Below, piece by piece: positions 41,214 to 50,708 of a stretch of DNA of 64,000 nucleotides (positions are counted from its first letter, which is position 1; each line of letters begins with the position of its first letter). A program made the translations under genes and the position numbers. The DNA is taken from the NCBI RefSeq assembly GCF_014202275.1, contig NZ_JACHGF010000012.1, positions 1-64,000 on the forward strand, in the 5' to 3' direction. A model generated the notes under the pieces. The model was not told the origin of the DNA. It did not search any database and was given only the letters and a program-made list of their open reading frames with translations. The stretch comes from Rhabdobacter roseus. Lineage in GTDB: Bacteria > Bacteroidota > Bacteroidia > Cytophagales > Spirosomataceae.

Positions 41214-41240
41214 CCCCGGCTATTCTGTAACTAGCCGGGG
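41214..41240 (-). terminator. Intrinsic terminator of the ABC-M1 peptidase gene
   Basis: CCCCGGCTA (41214-41222) and TAGCCGGGG (41232-41240) form a 9-bp perfect stem with a 9-nt loop. A T-rich tail (TTTTATTTTG) follows on the minus strand. It lies 28 bp past the stop at 41269. Confidence 0.85.
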
Positions 41241-41268
41241 AAGGGTTATAAGCCTATGTAAAGTACCT

Positions 41269-44200
41269 CTAGCTAGTCGTCTCGGCCTGGCTGACGGTTT
41301 TGGTATTATCGTCGGGGTGGCGGTCGATGAGCTTGTTGAGCGGGTCGATGCCGGCTTTGGTAGGTACCTTGGGTACGCTCACTTTGATGACGTTTTCCTG
41401 CTTCGTTATTTTATGCTTTTGCAGGTAGAGCAGCGAGTCTTTATCGGCTTTATCTTTGCCGTACACCCCCACGTCGATCCACTCGGCCAGCTTTTGGGGC
41501 GTGTCGTTCCCGGCGCTGTCGGCGCGGTACTTCTCCGAGCTGAATTTCAGCGTCACTTCGTACTTGGTATCACTTTGCTTCACGTAGGTAGCCTCGGTGG
41601 TTTTGTTTTCGTAGAGCGTGATGTGCTCGAACCAGTCATCGATGAGGTACTGGAGCGAGTCGGGCGTTTCGGCCCGGAAGTACCCCAGCAGGTCGCGGCT
41701 GGTGGGGTAGCGGCCCGGCTTGGAGTCGGGGCCGGGGTACTGCCAGTCGGCCAGGAAGTTTCGCAGGGCGGTGTTGACGTTGGCTTCGCCGATGTAGTCC
41801 TGCAGGGCGTACATAATCACCGAACCTTTGTTGTAGTGAATGTACCCCTGGCCTTCTACCAGCACGAGCGGTTGCTCCTTCTTGCGCTCCATGGCGCGGC
41901 CCTGGAGGTACTTGTCTACCTCATATTTCAGGAATTTCTGCATGAGCTCGGGCGTGAAGCTGTGCTTCATCACCATCAGGGCCGAGTACTGGGCCTGGGT
42001 TTCGGAGAGCATGGCGTTGCCTTTCACGCTGGCCTCGGGTACCTGGTGGCCCCACCACTGGTGGCCTATTTCGTGGGCGGTTACGTAGTAGGGCATGTCG
42101 AGGTCTTTCTCGGGGTTGCTCACCTTCTGGATAAACCCAATGCCCTCCGAGAAAGGTACCGTGTTGGCAAACGACTGCGCAAAACTGGCGTAGCGCGGAA
42201 ACTCCATGATGCGTAGCTGCCGGAACTGGTAGGGACTGAAATTCGCGGAAAAGTACCCCAGCGACTTCTTGGCGGAGGTCATCATTTGTTCCAGGTTGTA
42301 CTCGTGCCCCTTGTTGTAGTAAATCTCCAGGTTCACCACCTGGCCGTCGGCGCTTTTCCACTGGTCGCGCTTCACTTCGTAGCGCGCCGACACGATGGAG
42401 TAGAAATTCACCATCGGGATGTCCATCTGGTAGTGGTAGTACTTTCGGCCTTTTTCTTCCCATTCTTTCTGCAGGTACCCCGGCGCGATGGCGATCTGGT
42501 CGGGCGAGGTACCGATGATCATCTGAAAGCGGATGTAGTCGGCGTCGTCGCCGAAGAGGCTCTGGCTGAGGCCGCGCGGGTCGGTTTGTTCCATCATGCG
42601 CTCCTTCTCGGGGAGTTTGTACTTACGGCGCAGGTCGTCATCGCCGAGCTCAGCGGCTTCGGCGTAGCCAATGCTGGGGAAGTAGGTATTGTTAAAAAAG
42701 GTACCGTTCTGCACGATGCTGGTATTGCCGCCCCCGGCCGTGAAGCCCCGGGTGGTGAAATTGACCTTGAAATCCATCTTTACGGAGTCGCCGGGGGCCA
42801 GCGGCTGCGCCAGGGTGTAGATGGTGTAGCCGTACTTTTCCCACCGCTGCTTCACCTGGGCATCGCCGTTGCCGAACCGCAGGTACTCAGTCTGGACGTC
42901 GTTCAGAATATCTTCCTGAATGTGTACGTCGGCCAGGGGTTGTTCGGTTTTGTTTTTAAGCCAAAAGTACCCCTCGGCCGTGAAGTCGCGCTCGTCGGGG
43001 TAGAGCTCCACGCGCAGGTTCGACTCCACGATTTTGGGCTGAGGCAGGTGGTTGAATTTTTTCAGCGTTTTCTCGTAGTCGACGGCCCATTGCTCCCCTT
43101 CTTCCTGGGTACGGTACTTGTTGAGCTGGTTGGTATTGTAGTACACGTAGAAGCCCGTGCCGGTGAAAGCGATGATTGTGGTGAGCGCAAACGTAACCAG
43201 CGGGCGCGTCAGGCGCAGCCTTCCCAGCCGCAGGCGGGTACGCATCACGGCCTCCGAGCCCCGCACGGCAAATACTACCGACAGCGAAAACAGAATGCAC
43301 ACAAAGGTGAACCAGTAGAATTTCAGCCAGGAGAAGCGCGCCACAAAATGCCCGTAGCGGTTCATGTCGGAGTAGTCGCCGAGGTTACCGCTGTTGAACA
43401 TGAACATGGGGTGGCTCACGCCCATGGCCCCGATGGTGAACGTGACGATAAAAAACACGAACATGAGTCCGTAGCCAATGAACTTGTCGTTGGCCATGAC
43501 CTGGATAAAAAACGCCAGCAGCGTGTAGGCCACCAGGAAAAAGAGCGTAGACGTAAAGAGCGATTTGACGTAAAGCGGGATCTCGAAGTTGAAGTACCCG
43601 TGCGCGGCCTGTACGCCCATACCCATCACGATCAGGACGAGCAGCAACAGGACGTACACCATCACCAGCCCGATGAATTTCGCCACCAGGTTCACCCAGT
43701 CGGGTACGGGCAGGGCGTCCATGATGAGGTTCATGTTCACGCTGCGCTCCCGCCAGATCAATTCACCCGAATAAAAAATAACGATGATCAAAAAGAAAAG
43801 ATCGAACTCGTCGAGCAGACCCAGGACATTGGCCGTGATGGGGTAGGAGCCCGTGCCGTACATCTCACCGAAGTAAAACGAGCTCACGATGAGGTTGATA
43901 AGCCCCACCGCCACAATGCCAATGAAGGGTACGTCGCGGGTGGTGATCTTGAAATAAAACTTAGCCTGCTGCCACAGCATGGTGAGGTAGCTACCGGCAT
44001 TAAGTACCTGCCTGACGGTGGGAATCCGGACGTTTTCGGGCTTGAACGTCACTTTCTCGGCCACGGCCGCTTTGGCTTTGCGCCAGCCTTTGCGTACTAC
44101 GCTAAAACTAAAGCCAAAGTAGGTACCGGCCAGGATCAGCCCCGCCAGGCCCAGCCAGAGCAGGCGGTTCCAGAGCAGCACACCTTCGAGGGGTACCAGC

Positions 44201-44916
44201 TGGCTATTCTTTTGGGCGGGCGACCAGTACTCGGTGTAGATCTGGAACGCCCGGAAGCCGAAGGGGTCCAGCATCGCGGCCAGGGTTTTGTTGTCGATGT
44301 CTTCCAGGACGGTGTCGGCGATCTGGTAAAGTACCAGCAGCACGATCCCCTGCACGTAGATGACGATGGTCTGGCGGCTGAGGGTACCCGCGGCAAAGTA
44401 GAGCGCCGCCTGGATAAAAAGATTGGTGATGCCGAGTGTGAGGAACGGCTGGATGTAGTGCCAAAAGTTAAAAGGAAGCATTTCTTTGGCCGCCCAGGAA
44501 GGCTCCCAGGGGAGGTACTTGCCCACGGCGAAGCCCAGCATAAAAGCGACCCACACGGCGCTGAAAACCAGGACGGTTACCACAAACGAGCCAAAAAAGC
44601 GGCCAAAGAGGTAGGCAAACTTCGACACCGGCGTGGTAAAAAGCATGGAGTCGGTCTTGTGGTCGAAGTCGCGCAGGACGGGTACTCCCATGATGGCCGA
44701 CACGATGAAGGTCATGGCGAAGGTCATGATGACCGTCATGAAGGATAGGTTGTAGGGCGAGTTCTCGACGATCTGTCCACCGGCCACGCCCCCGATCACG
44801 ATGTACTTGGAGGTGACGGCAAAGAAGCTCATCAGAAACAGAATCGCGAAGTAGATGTAGGTAGCCGAGCGTTTTTTGCGGTAGGCGAGCTCAAAGCGTA
44901 AAATTTCTTTCAACAT
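41269..44916 (-). CDS. ABC permease fused to an M1-family metallopeptidase
   Basis: The 1215-aa product joins two proteins. Residues 1-590 form an ABC-2-type permease with about 12 membrane segments (YIYFAILFLMSFFAVTS at the start; SAIMGVPVLRDFDHKTDSML is typical). Residues 640-1215 form a gluzincin M1 aminopeptidase-like domain with the zinc site HEIGHQWWGHQ near 946-956 and the distal Glu in MLSETQAQYSAL. The fusion is a recognised Bacteroidota architecture. The peptidase half probably lies outside the cytoplasm. The ATPase partner is the gene immediately upstream (44979-45863), suggesting an exporter whose substrate is processed in place. The substrate is unknown. Confidence 0.92.
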   Translation of the reverse strand: MLKEILRFELAYRKKRSATYIYFAILFLMSFFAVTSKYIVIGGVAGGQIVENSPYNLSFMTVIMTFAMTFIVSAIMGVPVLRDFDHKTDSMLFTTPVSKFAYLFGRFFGSFVVTVLVFSAVWVAFMLGFAVGKYLPWEPSWAAKEMLPFNFWHYIQPFLTLGITNLFIQAALYFAAGTLSRQTIVIYVQGIVLLVLYQIADTVLEDIDNKTLAAMLDPFGFRAFQIYTEYWSPAQKNSQLVPLEGVLLWNRLLWLGLAGLILAGTYFGFSFSVVRKGWRKAKAAVAEKVTFKPENVRIPTVRQVLNAGSYLTMLWQQAKFYFKITTRDVPFIGIVAVGLINLIVSSFYFGEMYGTGSYPITANVLGLLDEFDLFFLIIVIFYSGELIWRERSVNMNLIMDALPVPDWVNLVAKFIGLVMVYVLLLLVLIVMGMGVQAAHGYFNFEIPLYVKSLFTSTLFFLVAYTLLAFFIQVMANDKFIGYGLMFVFFIVTFTIGAMGVSHPMFMFNSGNLGDYSDMNRYGHFVARFSWLKFYWFTFVCILFSLSVVFAVRGSEAVMRTRLRLGRLRLTRPLVTFALTTIIAFTGTGFYVYYNTNQLNKYRTQEEGEQWAVDYEKTLKKFNHLPQPKIVESNLRVELYPDERDFTAEGYFWLKNKTEQPLADVHIQEDILNDVQTEYLRFGNGDAQVKQRWEKYGYTIYTLAQPLAPGDSVKMDFKVNFTTRGFTAGGGNTSIVQNGTFFNNTYFPSIGYAEAAELGDDDLRRKYKLPEKERMMEQTDPRGLSQSLFGDDADYIRFQMIIGTSPDQIAIAPGYLQKEWEEKGRKYYHYQMDIPMVNFYSIVSARYEVKRDQWKSADGQVVNLEIYYNKGHEYNLEQMMTSAKKSLGYFSANFSPYQFRQLRIMEFPRYASFAQSFANTVPFSEGIGFIQKVSNPEKDLDMPYYVTAHEIGHQWWGHQVPEASVKGNAMLSETQAQYSALMVMKHSFTPELMQKFLKYEVDKYLQGRAMERKKEQPLVLVEGQGYIHYNKGSVIMYALQDYIGEANVNTALRNFLADWQYPGPDSKPGRYPTSRDLLGYFRAETPDSLQYLIDDWFEHITLYENKTTEATYVKQSDTKYEVTLKFSSEKYRADSAGNDTPQKLAEWIDVGVYGKDKADKDSLLYLQKHKITKQENVIKVSVPKVPTKAGIDPLNKLIDRHPDDNTKTVSQAETTS

Positions 44917-44978
44917 AAAGTAGGGTAGTTTCGGGTAGTGATTGCGCTGAAAAATAGCATGGCGTCTTCAAGGTTGGC

Positions 44979-45863
44979 TTAGGCTTCTACCGGTGCCGTC
45001 CCGAAGATGTGCGAAAAGTACACGTCTTCCAGATCACCGTCTACGGCCACAAAACCTTCCCCCGGTTCGGTATCCGCCAGCACGTGCAGCACGGGGGTAC
45101 CTCCTACGAGCTTCTCTGATATAATGTTGAATTGCGCCCGAAGTACCTCTACTTCCGCCTTGGGTACTCTTATTTCCCACACCCGGCCCCGAATCTGCGC
45201 CAGCGCCTGAGTAGGGCTTCCTTTATAAAGTACCTGACCTTTGTTGATAATGGCCATGTCGGAGCAAAGCTCCTTCACGTCGTCCACAATGTGCGTCGAC
45301 AGGATTACGATGGTATTTTCGCCAATTTCACTGAGCAGATTCAGAAAGCGGTTGCGCTCGGCGGGGTCCAGGCCGGCGGTGGGTTCATCCACGATGATGA
45401 GCTTGGGGTTGGCCAGCAGCGCCTGCGCAATGCCGAAGCGCTGCTTCATGCCGCCCGAGTACCCGCCCAGGTTTTTTTTGCGGGCTTCGTAGAGGTTGGT
45501 TTTCTGCAGCAGGGCTTTCACCGTCTCGTTGCGTTCTTTTTTATCGGTAATCCCTTTCAGTACCGCCAGGTGGGATAGGAGCGTCTCGGCGTCTACCTTG
45601 GGGTATACGCCAAACTCTTGCGGCAGGTACCCCAGCGCTTTCCGTACTTCATCTTTTTGGGTCAGGACGTTGATCGTTCCCAGCTGAATACTACCGCTGT
45701 CGGGCTCTTGCAGGGTAGCGATGGTGCGCATCAGCGACGACTTCCCGGCTCCGTTGGGTCCCAGCAGCCCAAACATGCCCTGGTCGATGGTGAGCGAAAT
45801 GTTCTTGAGGGCTTGTACGCCGTTGGAGTAGGTCTTGTTGAGATTTTCAATAACGAGCTGCAT
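44979..45863 (-). CDS. ABC transporter ATP-binding protein
   Basis: The 294-aa product has Walker A GPNGAGKS (about 36-43), signature YSGGM (about 138-142), Walker B LIIVDEPTAGLD and an H-loop in ILSTHIV. It fits CcmA/NatA-type export ATPases that pair with ABC-2 permeases. It precedes the permease-peptidase gene by 62 bp on the same strand and is probably co-transcribed with it. A C-terminal tail of about 80 residues (IRGRVWEIRVPKAEVEV) fits the regulatory domain of this subfamily. Confidence 0.94.
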   Translation of the reverse strand: MQLVIENLNKTYSNGVQALKNISLTIDQGMFGLLGPNGAGKSSLMRTIATLQEPDSGSIQLGTINVLTQKDEVRKALGYLPQEFGVYPKVDAETLLSHLAVLKGITDKKERNETVKALLQKTNLYEARKKNLGGYSGGMKQRFGIAQALLANPKLIIVDEPTAGLDPAERNRFLNLLSEIGENTIVILSTHIVDDVKELCSDMAIINKGQVLYKGSPTQALAQIRGRVWEIRVPKAEVEVLRAQFNIISEKLVGGTPVLHVLADTEPGEGFVAVDGDLEDVYFSHIFGTAPVEA

Positions 45864-45982
45864 ACGTAGAAAGGAGGTTGTTTGTCAGGTAGTTTCGATT
45901 GGACAAGATACAAAATGGCGGATTGATCACCGCTATATTAGGGATGAAGAATATTTTTTCGGGATCAGCGGTAAACGTTGTG

Positions 45983-46099
45983 GCAGAGGGGGTGGGGCAT
46001 AGGGCAGGGGGTACTTTGGAGCGGAGGGCATAAGGGGTACTTGGAGCCGAGGGCAGCAGGGTACCTTCATCCTAAATCCCTTTGCCCCATGCCCTCTGC
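45983..46099. repeat. G/C-rich inverted repeat of the GCCCCATGCCCTCTGC family
   Basis: The left arm (45983-46004) and right arm (46078-46099) are 22-nt inverted copies with about three mismatches, enclosing two tandem units of GGAGCNGAGGGCA linked by GGGGTACTT. The right arm matches the C-rich repeat at 14802-14857. The element fills the space between the ABC ATPase and DUF1361 genes and could fold into a long hairpin. Confidence 0.6.
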
Positions 46100-46117
46100 T
46101 TTGCCCCAGGCCCACAC

Positions 46118-46831
46118 CTAGCGGCGGACGTTGCGGATGCGGAAACGGAGCAGGAGCCAAAGTACCAGGTAGAGCATTCCGAGCATGAGGGCAAACTCAA
46201 AGCTAAGGAGTACCGCCGTACGGTCCAGTGCGCTGGCCAGGATATTTTTAAGCAGTTCGATGGGATCGTGCAGAATATCCCAGCTGTTCCAGCGGCGGAT
46301 GCGCCCCAGGTACACGCCAAAACCCGCCAGCGGCAGGCTGATGAGCAGCAGCGTCAGACCGGCCGTTTTCCCGTAGGTACGTTGCCAGGTACGGTGTATC
46401 CAGTAGAGCGACACCAGTCCGTTGATCAGACTGACCTGGGCGTAGTAGAAAAGCATGATGATGTCGTGCCAGGTGAGGTTACGCTCAAAATCCACCGTCA
46501 GGTGCACCAGGTCGGTGATCATGTAAGGGGCATTGGGAAAAAAAGCCAGCCAAACTACGCTCAAAATACCTACCAAAATGGGAATCGGGCCAAAGCGTTT
46601 GGAAAGAATGGAGGTAATGTAAGCAATCAGTAGGGGAATCCAGCTCAGAAACAGATTCCAGTCCAACGAGAAGTCAACCGCTTCGTTGAACTGGATGCGA
46701 ATCATATGAAACAGGAAGGCCAACAGACTCAGTAGGCCTAGCAGCAGCAGGGGGTACAATCCTTCCAGCGTAATGATGGGAGGATCGGAGACGCTTATTT
46801 TATAGTGCCACCACGATTTGAGTCGCTTCAA
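46118..46831 (-). CDS. DUF1361 membrane protein
   Basis: The 237-aa product has about six hydrophobic segments and the DUF1361 signature WLAFFPNAPYMITDLVHL in the middle. DUF1361 proteins are inner-membrane proteins of unknown function. It starts after a 211-bp gap from the helicase gene and ends in the G/C-rich repeat region. No partner gene is evident. Confidence 0.85.
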   Translation of the reverse strand: MKRLKSWWHYKISVSDPPIITLEGLYPLLLLGLLSLLAFLFHMIRIQFNEAVDFSLDWNLFLSWIPLLIAYITSILSKRFGPIPILVGILSVVWLAFFPNAPYMITDLVHLTVDFERNLTWHDIIMLFYYAQVSLINGLVSLYWIHRTWQRTYGKTAGLTLLLISLPLAGFGVYLGRIRRWNSWDILHDPIELLKNILASALDRTAVLLSFEFALMLGMLYLVLWLLLRFRIRNVRR

Positions 46832-47042
46832 GGATCGTTTTAGTTAGGTACCTGTTCCGATAGCCGACACCGTCCTAGGCGGGGTATTCGGATTGAAACT
46901 ACTATAAAACGTCTTGAATAGGGAGTTAGGTTTACAAAAAAGTCGATTTAGCCTATTAATAATAAAGAATCAATAGAAATTACAACTAGCAGGAATACGT
47001 ACCTGCTAGAGAATTATTAGGTACCTGGCTAAACTAAGGTAC

Positions 47043-48389
47043 TTAGCTCGGGCTGCTATCTTGCGGAGCAGAGCTAGTAGGAGCCGAAGGCGATTTGCGG
47101 GGGCGATTTCGGCGGGGCGAACGCTTCTTGGCGGGCTTATCGGGGTTTCGGGCCGCCGTAGGAGCTCCGGAACGGGCGTTTGAAGAAGGCTTGCCGCTCC
47201 GTTTGCGATCACCGCTTCCGTTTCCTTTTGCACTACGGGGAGCAAAGGCCGGTGCTTCTCCCAAGCCTAGCTGTTGGGTAATGGCTTGCTTCTCCACGAC
47301 CGTTTCCAGCAGGCGCTCGATGCGCAGTACCCGGGGCTGGTCGTCCTGGTTGATGAAGGTAATGGCCGTTCCGGTGGTTTCGGCCCGGGCCGTGCGGCCA
47401 ATCCGGTGCACGTAGTCTTCGGGGTCACGGGGAACGTCGAAGTTGACCACGTGGCTCAGGTTATCGATGTCGATGCCGCGCGAGAGTACATCCGTCGCGA
47501 CCAGAATGGGAAACTTTCGGTTTTTGAAATCCCGCAAAACAACCTCCCGAACCGACTGCTCGGAGTCAGACGAAATGCCGTAGGCGTCGTAGCCCAATCG
47601 GCCCAAGGCCCGTACGATGGAGTCAACGGACGAGCGGCGCGAAGTAAACAGAACCATGCTGGGGGTATTCACCTTCTTGAGCAGGTGCACCAGTAGGGGT
47701 AGTTTTTGCTGGTCGGAGGCCAGGTAAAACTGCTGGTCAATACCGGCGGCGGGCTTGGAGACGGACAGTTGAATTTCTTCGGGTTCCTGCAGGATACGCT
47801 TGGCGAGCTCCCTTATTTTGGGCGGCATCGTAGCCGAAAACATGAGCGTTTGGCGCTGGGCCGGAATCTGGGACATGATTTTGAGAATATCACCCAGAAA
47901 ACCCATGTCCAGCATCCGGTCGGCCTCGTCCAGGATCAGGTGCCGAAGCTGGTCGAAGCGTACGTAGCCTAGCTGCATGTGAGCCATCAGGCGGCCCGGC
48001 GTCGCAATGATGATGTCGGCTCCCTGGGTAAGGGCTTTGCGCTGCTGGTCCCACTCGGGGCCTTTGGTACCACCGTAGATGGCAATGCTGGTGGCATTGA
48101 CAAAGTACCCCAGCCCTTGTACCTGCTCGTCGATCTGCTGGGCCAGCTCACGGGTTGGCACAATGATCAGCGTACTGATGTGCTCCTGCGGATGGGTAGC
48201 AATGCTGTTGAGAATGGGAACCAGGTAGGCGGCCGTTTTTCCGGTGCCCGTCTGGGCGCAGGCAATAAGGTCTTTCCCTTGAAGGATGCGCGGGATGGCC
48301 ATTTCCTGAATGGGGGTGGCCTGCTGGAAATTCATGGAGTCCACGGCCTGGAGAAGGTCATCGTGGAGATCAAATTCGTTAAAATGCAA
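47043..48389 (-). CDS. DEAD-box RNA helicase (RhlE-like)
   Basis: The 448-aa product has all DEAD-box motifs: Q motif QATPIQEMA, AQTGTGKT (I), PTRELAQQ (Ia), DEAD in LILDEADRMLDMGF (II), SAT (III) and HRIGRTAR (VI). The C-terminal 80 residues are Arg/Lys/Ser-rich and probably bind RNA. It unwinds short RNA duplexes in ribosome assembly, RNA decay or cold adaptation (known for RhlE/CsdA-type enzymes). It is transcribed alone. Confidence 0.94.
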   Translation of the reverse strand: MHFNEFDLHDDLLQAVDSMNFQQATPIQEMAIPRILQGKDLIACAQTGTGKTAAYLVPILNSIATHPQEHISTLIIVPTRELAQQIDEQVQGLGYFVNATSIAIYGGTKGPEWDQQRKALTQGADIIIATPGRLMAHMQLGYVRFDQLRHLILDEADRMLDMGFLGDILKIMSQIPAQRQTLMFSATMPPKIRELAKRILQEPEEIQLSVSKPAAGIDQQFYLASDQQKLPLLVHLLKKVNTPSMVLFTSRRSSVDSIVRALGRLGYDAYGISSDSEQSVREVVLRDFKNRKFPILVATDVLSRGIDIDNLSHVVNFDVPRDPEDYVHRIGRTARAETTGTAITFINQDDQPRVLRIERLLETVVEKQAITQQLGLGEAPAFAPRSAKGNGSGDRKRSGKPSSNARSGAPTAARNPDKPAKKRSPRRNRPRKSPSAPTSSAPQDSSPS

Positions 48390-48532
48390 AGTTCAGCTGA
48401 ATGTAGGATCAACAGAAAGCAGCTATTGGCTAGCAAGCTCTGGCAATCCGGTGAAAAAATAGTGAAGCTGACCTTGCGTTTCGTCGGCCAGCAAACCGCT
48501 TGACTACAAGCAAAGGTACTTTGTTTTTACCA

Positions 48533-48570
48533 AAAAAAGAAGGGGGCGGCCTTCATTTTCGGCCGTCCCT
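48533..48570 (-). terminator. Intrinsic terminator of the GH13 gene
   Basis: GGGGCGGCC-type arms (48542-48551 and 48561-48570) form a stem with two wobble pairs and a 9-nt loop. A T-run follows on the minus strand (48533-48539). It lies 47 bp past the GH13 stop. Confidence 0.75.
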
Positions 48571-48616
48571 CGTCTTTATACAAGCGTTATTTAGTGAGCG
48601 GTCAGTCCTGTACCCC

Positions 48617-50344
48617 TCAGCGCATTACTTGGCCCACCCGGTACCATTTGTAGCCGTAGCCTGGCAGCGATAGATCCAGCGTACCATTTTTTACTTCCTG
48701 TTGTTGCTGGTCGGCCAGGAGGTCGAAAACGGTTGTGGTTTTATCCAGGGCCGTTTTGATGCGGGCTTTTTTTGCTTCCTTGCTAAAATTATGAACAATG
48801 ACGAGCGAACTACCTTTGTAGTCGTAGCGAAGTGCTATTACGTGCGGAGAGCCCGTATCCAGAATTTTGTATTCCCCCCGTCCAATCTCAGGACATTCTT
48901 TGCGCAGCCGGATCATCCGGGCGTTCCAGTTCAGGAGGGAGCTGGGGTCGCGCCGCTGGGCCGCTACGTTCAGGGTTTTGTAGCTGTAAGCTCCCTGATC
49001 AATTACGGGCCGGAACGTCTCGGGGGCTCCCGAAAAGCCCGCATGTTGGGCGTCTGACCATTGCATGGGTGTCCGGACCGATAGCCGTTCCTTGAGGCTC
49101 AGGTCATCGCCCATGCCGATTTCTTCGCCGTACCGAATCACGGGCGTGCCGGGCAGCGAATACAGCAGGCTATACGCCAGCTCGATGTGCTTGCGGTCGT
49201 TATTGAGCATGGGGGCCAGGCGGCGGCGGATGCCGCGGTCATACACCTGCATGCTGGTATCGGGCCCCATGACGTCATATACACGTTGGCGTTGCTTGTC
49301 CGAAAGCCGCCCCAGGTCAATTTCGTCGTGGTTGCGCAGGAAGAACCCCCACTGGGCGTTGGCCGGAATATCCTTGGTTTTTTTAAGAGCCTCCACAAAA
49401 AGGTTCGCTTCGCCCGTAGCCAGGGCGTAGAATAGAAACTGATTGGCGTAGAAGTTGAACATCATGGGCATCCGCTCGCCCTGCTTGCCAAAGTACAGCT
49501 CATTTTCGTTGGGTTCTACGTTGGCTTCGCCCAGAATGACGGCGTCGGGTTTGCGGCTTTGGGTAAAGTTACGCATGTTAATAAGGTACGTAAAGTCCAG
49601 ATCGCGGACGTCTTTAAGCGGCTTGGCTCCCTCTAAGATGAACGGAACCGCATCCAGCCGGAAGCCCGAGATGCCCTGTTGGAGCCAATACGCAATCACC
49701 CGCCGCGACTCCTTGATCACCTCCGGATTTTCGTAGTTGAGGTCGGGCTGAAACTTGTAGAAGCGGTGGTAATAGTACTCACCCGACACCGAGTCCAGGG
49801 TCCAGACGGCCTCTTGCACCCCCGGAAATACCATGCCTTCGTTCCAGTCCTTGGGGCGATCTTTGGACCAGACGTACCACGAGCGGTAGCGCGAGTCCTT
49901 GCTTTGCCGCGCTTGCTGAAACCAGGGGTGGGTGTCCGAGGTGTGGTTCACTACCAGGTCCATGATCACTTTTATGCCCCGCGCCTCGGCCTGGTGCATG
50001 AACTCCGTAAAATCCCCGTGGGTGCCGTACTTAGGGTCCACGCCGTAGTAGTCGGCTACGTCGTAGCCATCGTCTTTGCCCGGTGAAGGCTGGAAGGGAG
50101 CCAGCCAGATGGCGTCAATGCCCAGGGCTTTCAGGTAGTCCAGCTGCTCGGTTAATCCGCGTAAATCCCCCCGGCCGTCGTTGTCGCTGTCTTTGAACAC
50201 CCCTACCTCCAGGTTGTAGATGATGCTGTTTTTATACCAAAGGGCGTCGATCATATCCTGCGCCTGATCCGTGGATTGGGCGTAGGTGGCTGAAGAGAAA
50301 ACCAAAAACAGGAAGTAGTAGTAAATGCAGTTAAGCTTTTTCAT
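48617..50344 (-). CDS. GH13 alpha-amylase family enzyme (trehalose synthase-like), exported
   Basis: The 575-aa product (start at ATG 50344, because MKKLNCIYYYFLFLVFSSAT is a clear signal peptide; the frame runs on to 50458) is a GH13 enzyme. Motifs are MDLVVNHTSDTHPWF (I), GFRLDAVPF with the nucleophile Asp (II), ILGEANVEP with the acid Glu (III) and FLRNHDEIDL (IV). The sequence is close to trehalose synthase/maltose glucosyltransferase (GH13_16), where TSDTHPWF is typical. Those enzymes are usually cytoplasmic, so an exported form is unusual. A small C-terminal beta domain is present. It is transcribed alone. Confidence 0.88.
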   Translation of the reverse strand: MKKLNCIYYYFLFLVFSSATYAQSTDQAQDMIDALWYKNSIIYNLEVGVFKDSDNDGRGDLRGLTEQLDYLKALGIDAIWLAPFQPSPGKDDGYDVADYYGVDPKYGTHGDFTEFMHQAEARGIKVIMDLVVNHTSDTHPWFQQARQSKDSRYRSWYVWSKDRPKDWNEGMVFPGVQEAVWTLDSVSGEYYYHRFYKFQPDLNYENPEVIKESRRVIAYWLQQGISGFRLDAVPFILEGAKPLKDVRDLDFTYLINMRNFTQSRKPDAVILGEANVEPNENELYFGKQGERMPMMFNFYANQFLFYALATGEANLFVEALKKTKDIPANAQWGFFLRNHDEIDLGRLSDKQRQRVYDVMGPDTSMQVYDRGIRRRLAPMLNNDRKHIELAYSLLYSLPGTPVIRYGEEIGMGDDLSLKERLSVRTPMQWSDAQHAGFSGAPETFRPVIDQGAYSYKTLNVAAQRRDPSSLLNWNARMIRLRKECPEIGRGEYKILDTGSPHVIALRYDYKGSSLVIVHNFSKEAKKARIKTALDKTTTVFDLLADQQQQEVKNGTLDLSLPGYGYKWYRVGQVMR

Positions 50345-50708
50345 AATAGCGGTGAATGCTTGTTGTTGATGAACCATACCCGGGCGGATAAGCCCGGCAG
50401 GCAAACGTATCGAGTGCCAAACGGCTGGTAATAGGGTAAAAATCATACCCGTACGCAAATCACCCTTCGCTTGATCAAAATACTGCCTAAGGACTCCTGA
50501 GAGCCAGGACGAAGGCGGCTGAGGCCCCCGTCAGATCACACCCAAACCCCTGATTTTACCGATTCGGGAACCGAACGGAGCGGAGAAGTACTTTACTACC
50601 TGGGGCCTGGCACACTTTTATGTAATTAAAATTGAATCCTGACCTACCTACTCTGGTATATCCAGGCTGAATATACGTACCCGATTCGCTGTTCTCTTTA
50701 CCAACCCT
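50345..50708. other. 364-bp divergent promoter region
   Basis: The gap lies between the GH13 start and the MlaE-like gene. It has a CCGGGC/GCCCGG hairpin (50380-50397) in the leader of the GH13 transcript and an AT-rich stretch near 50620-50640. No gene is supported. A short extension of the GH13 frame was rejected because it hides the signal peptide. Confidence 0.5.

Larger units (their letters stand above)
40821..41268. other. 448-bp gap: susCD promoter and a terminator
   Basis: This AT-rich, GTAC-poor gap has no supported gene. Its left end holds the susCD promoter (40871-40899) and its right end the terminator of the ABC-peptidase gene (41214-41240). The middle shows no features. Confidence 0.6.

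Noticed and set aside
42286-44748. 820-codon plus-strand frame
   Set aside because: It lies wholly antisense to the ABC-M1 peptidase gene, mirrors its GC-rich codon bias and has no family motif.
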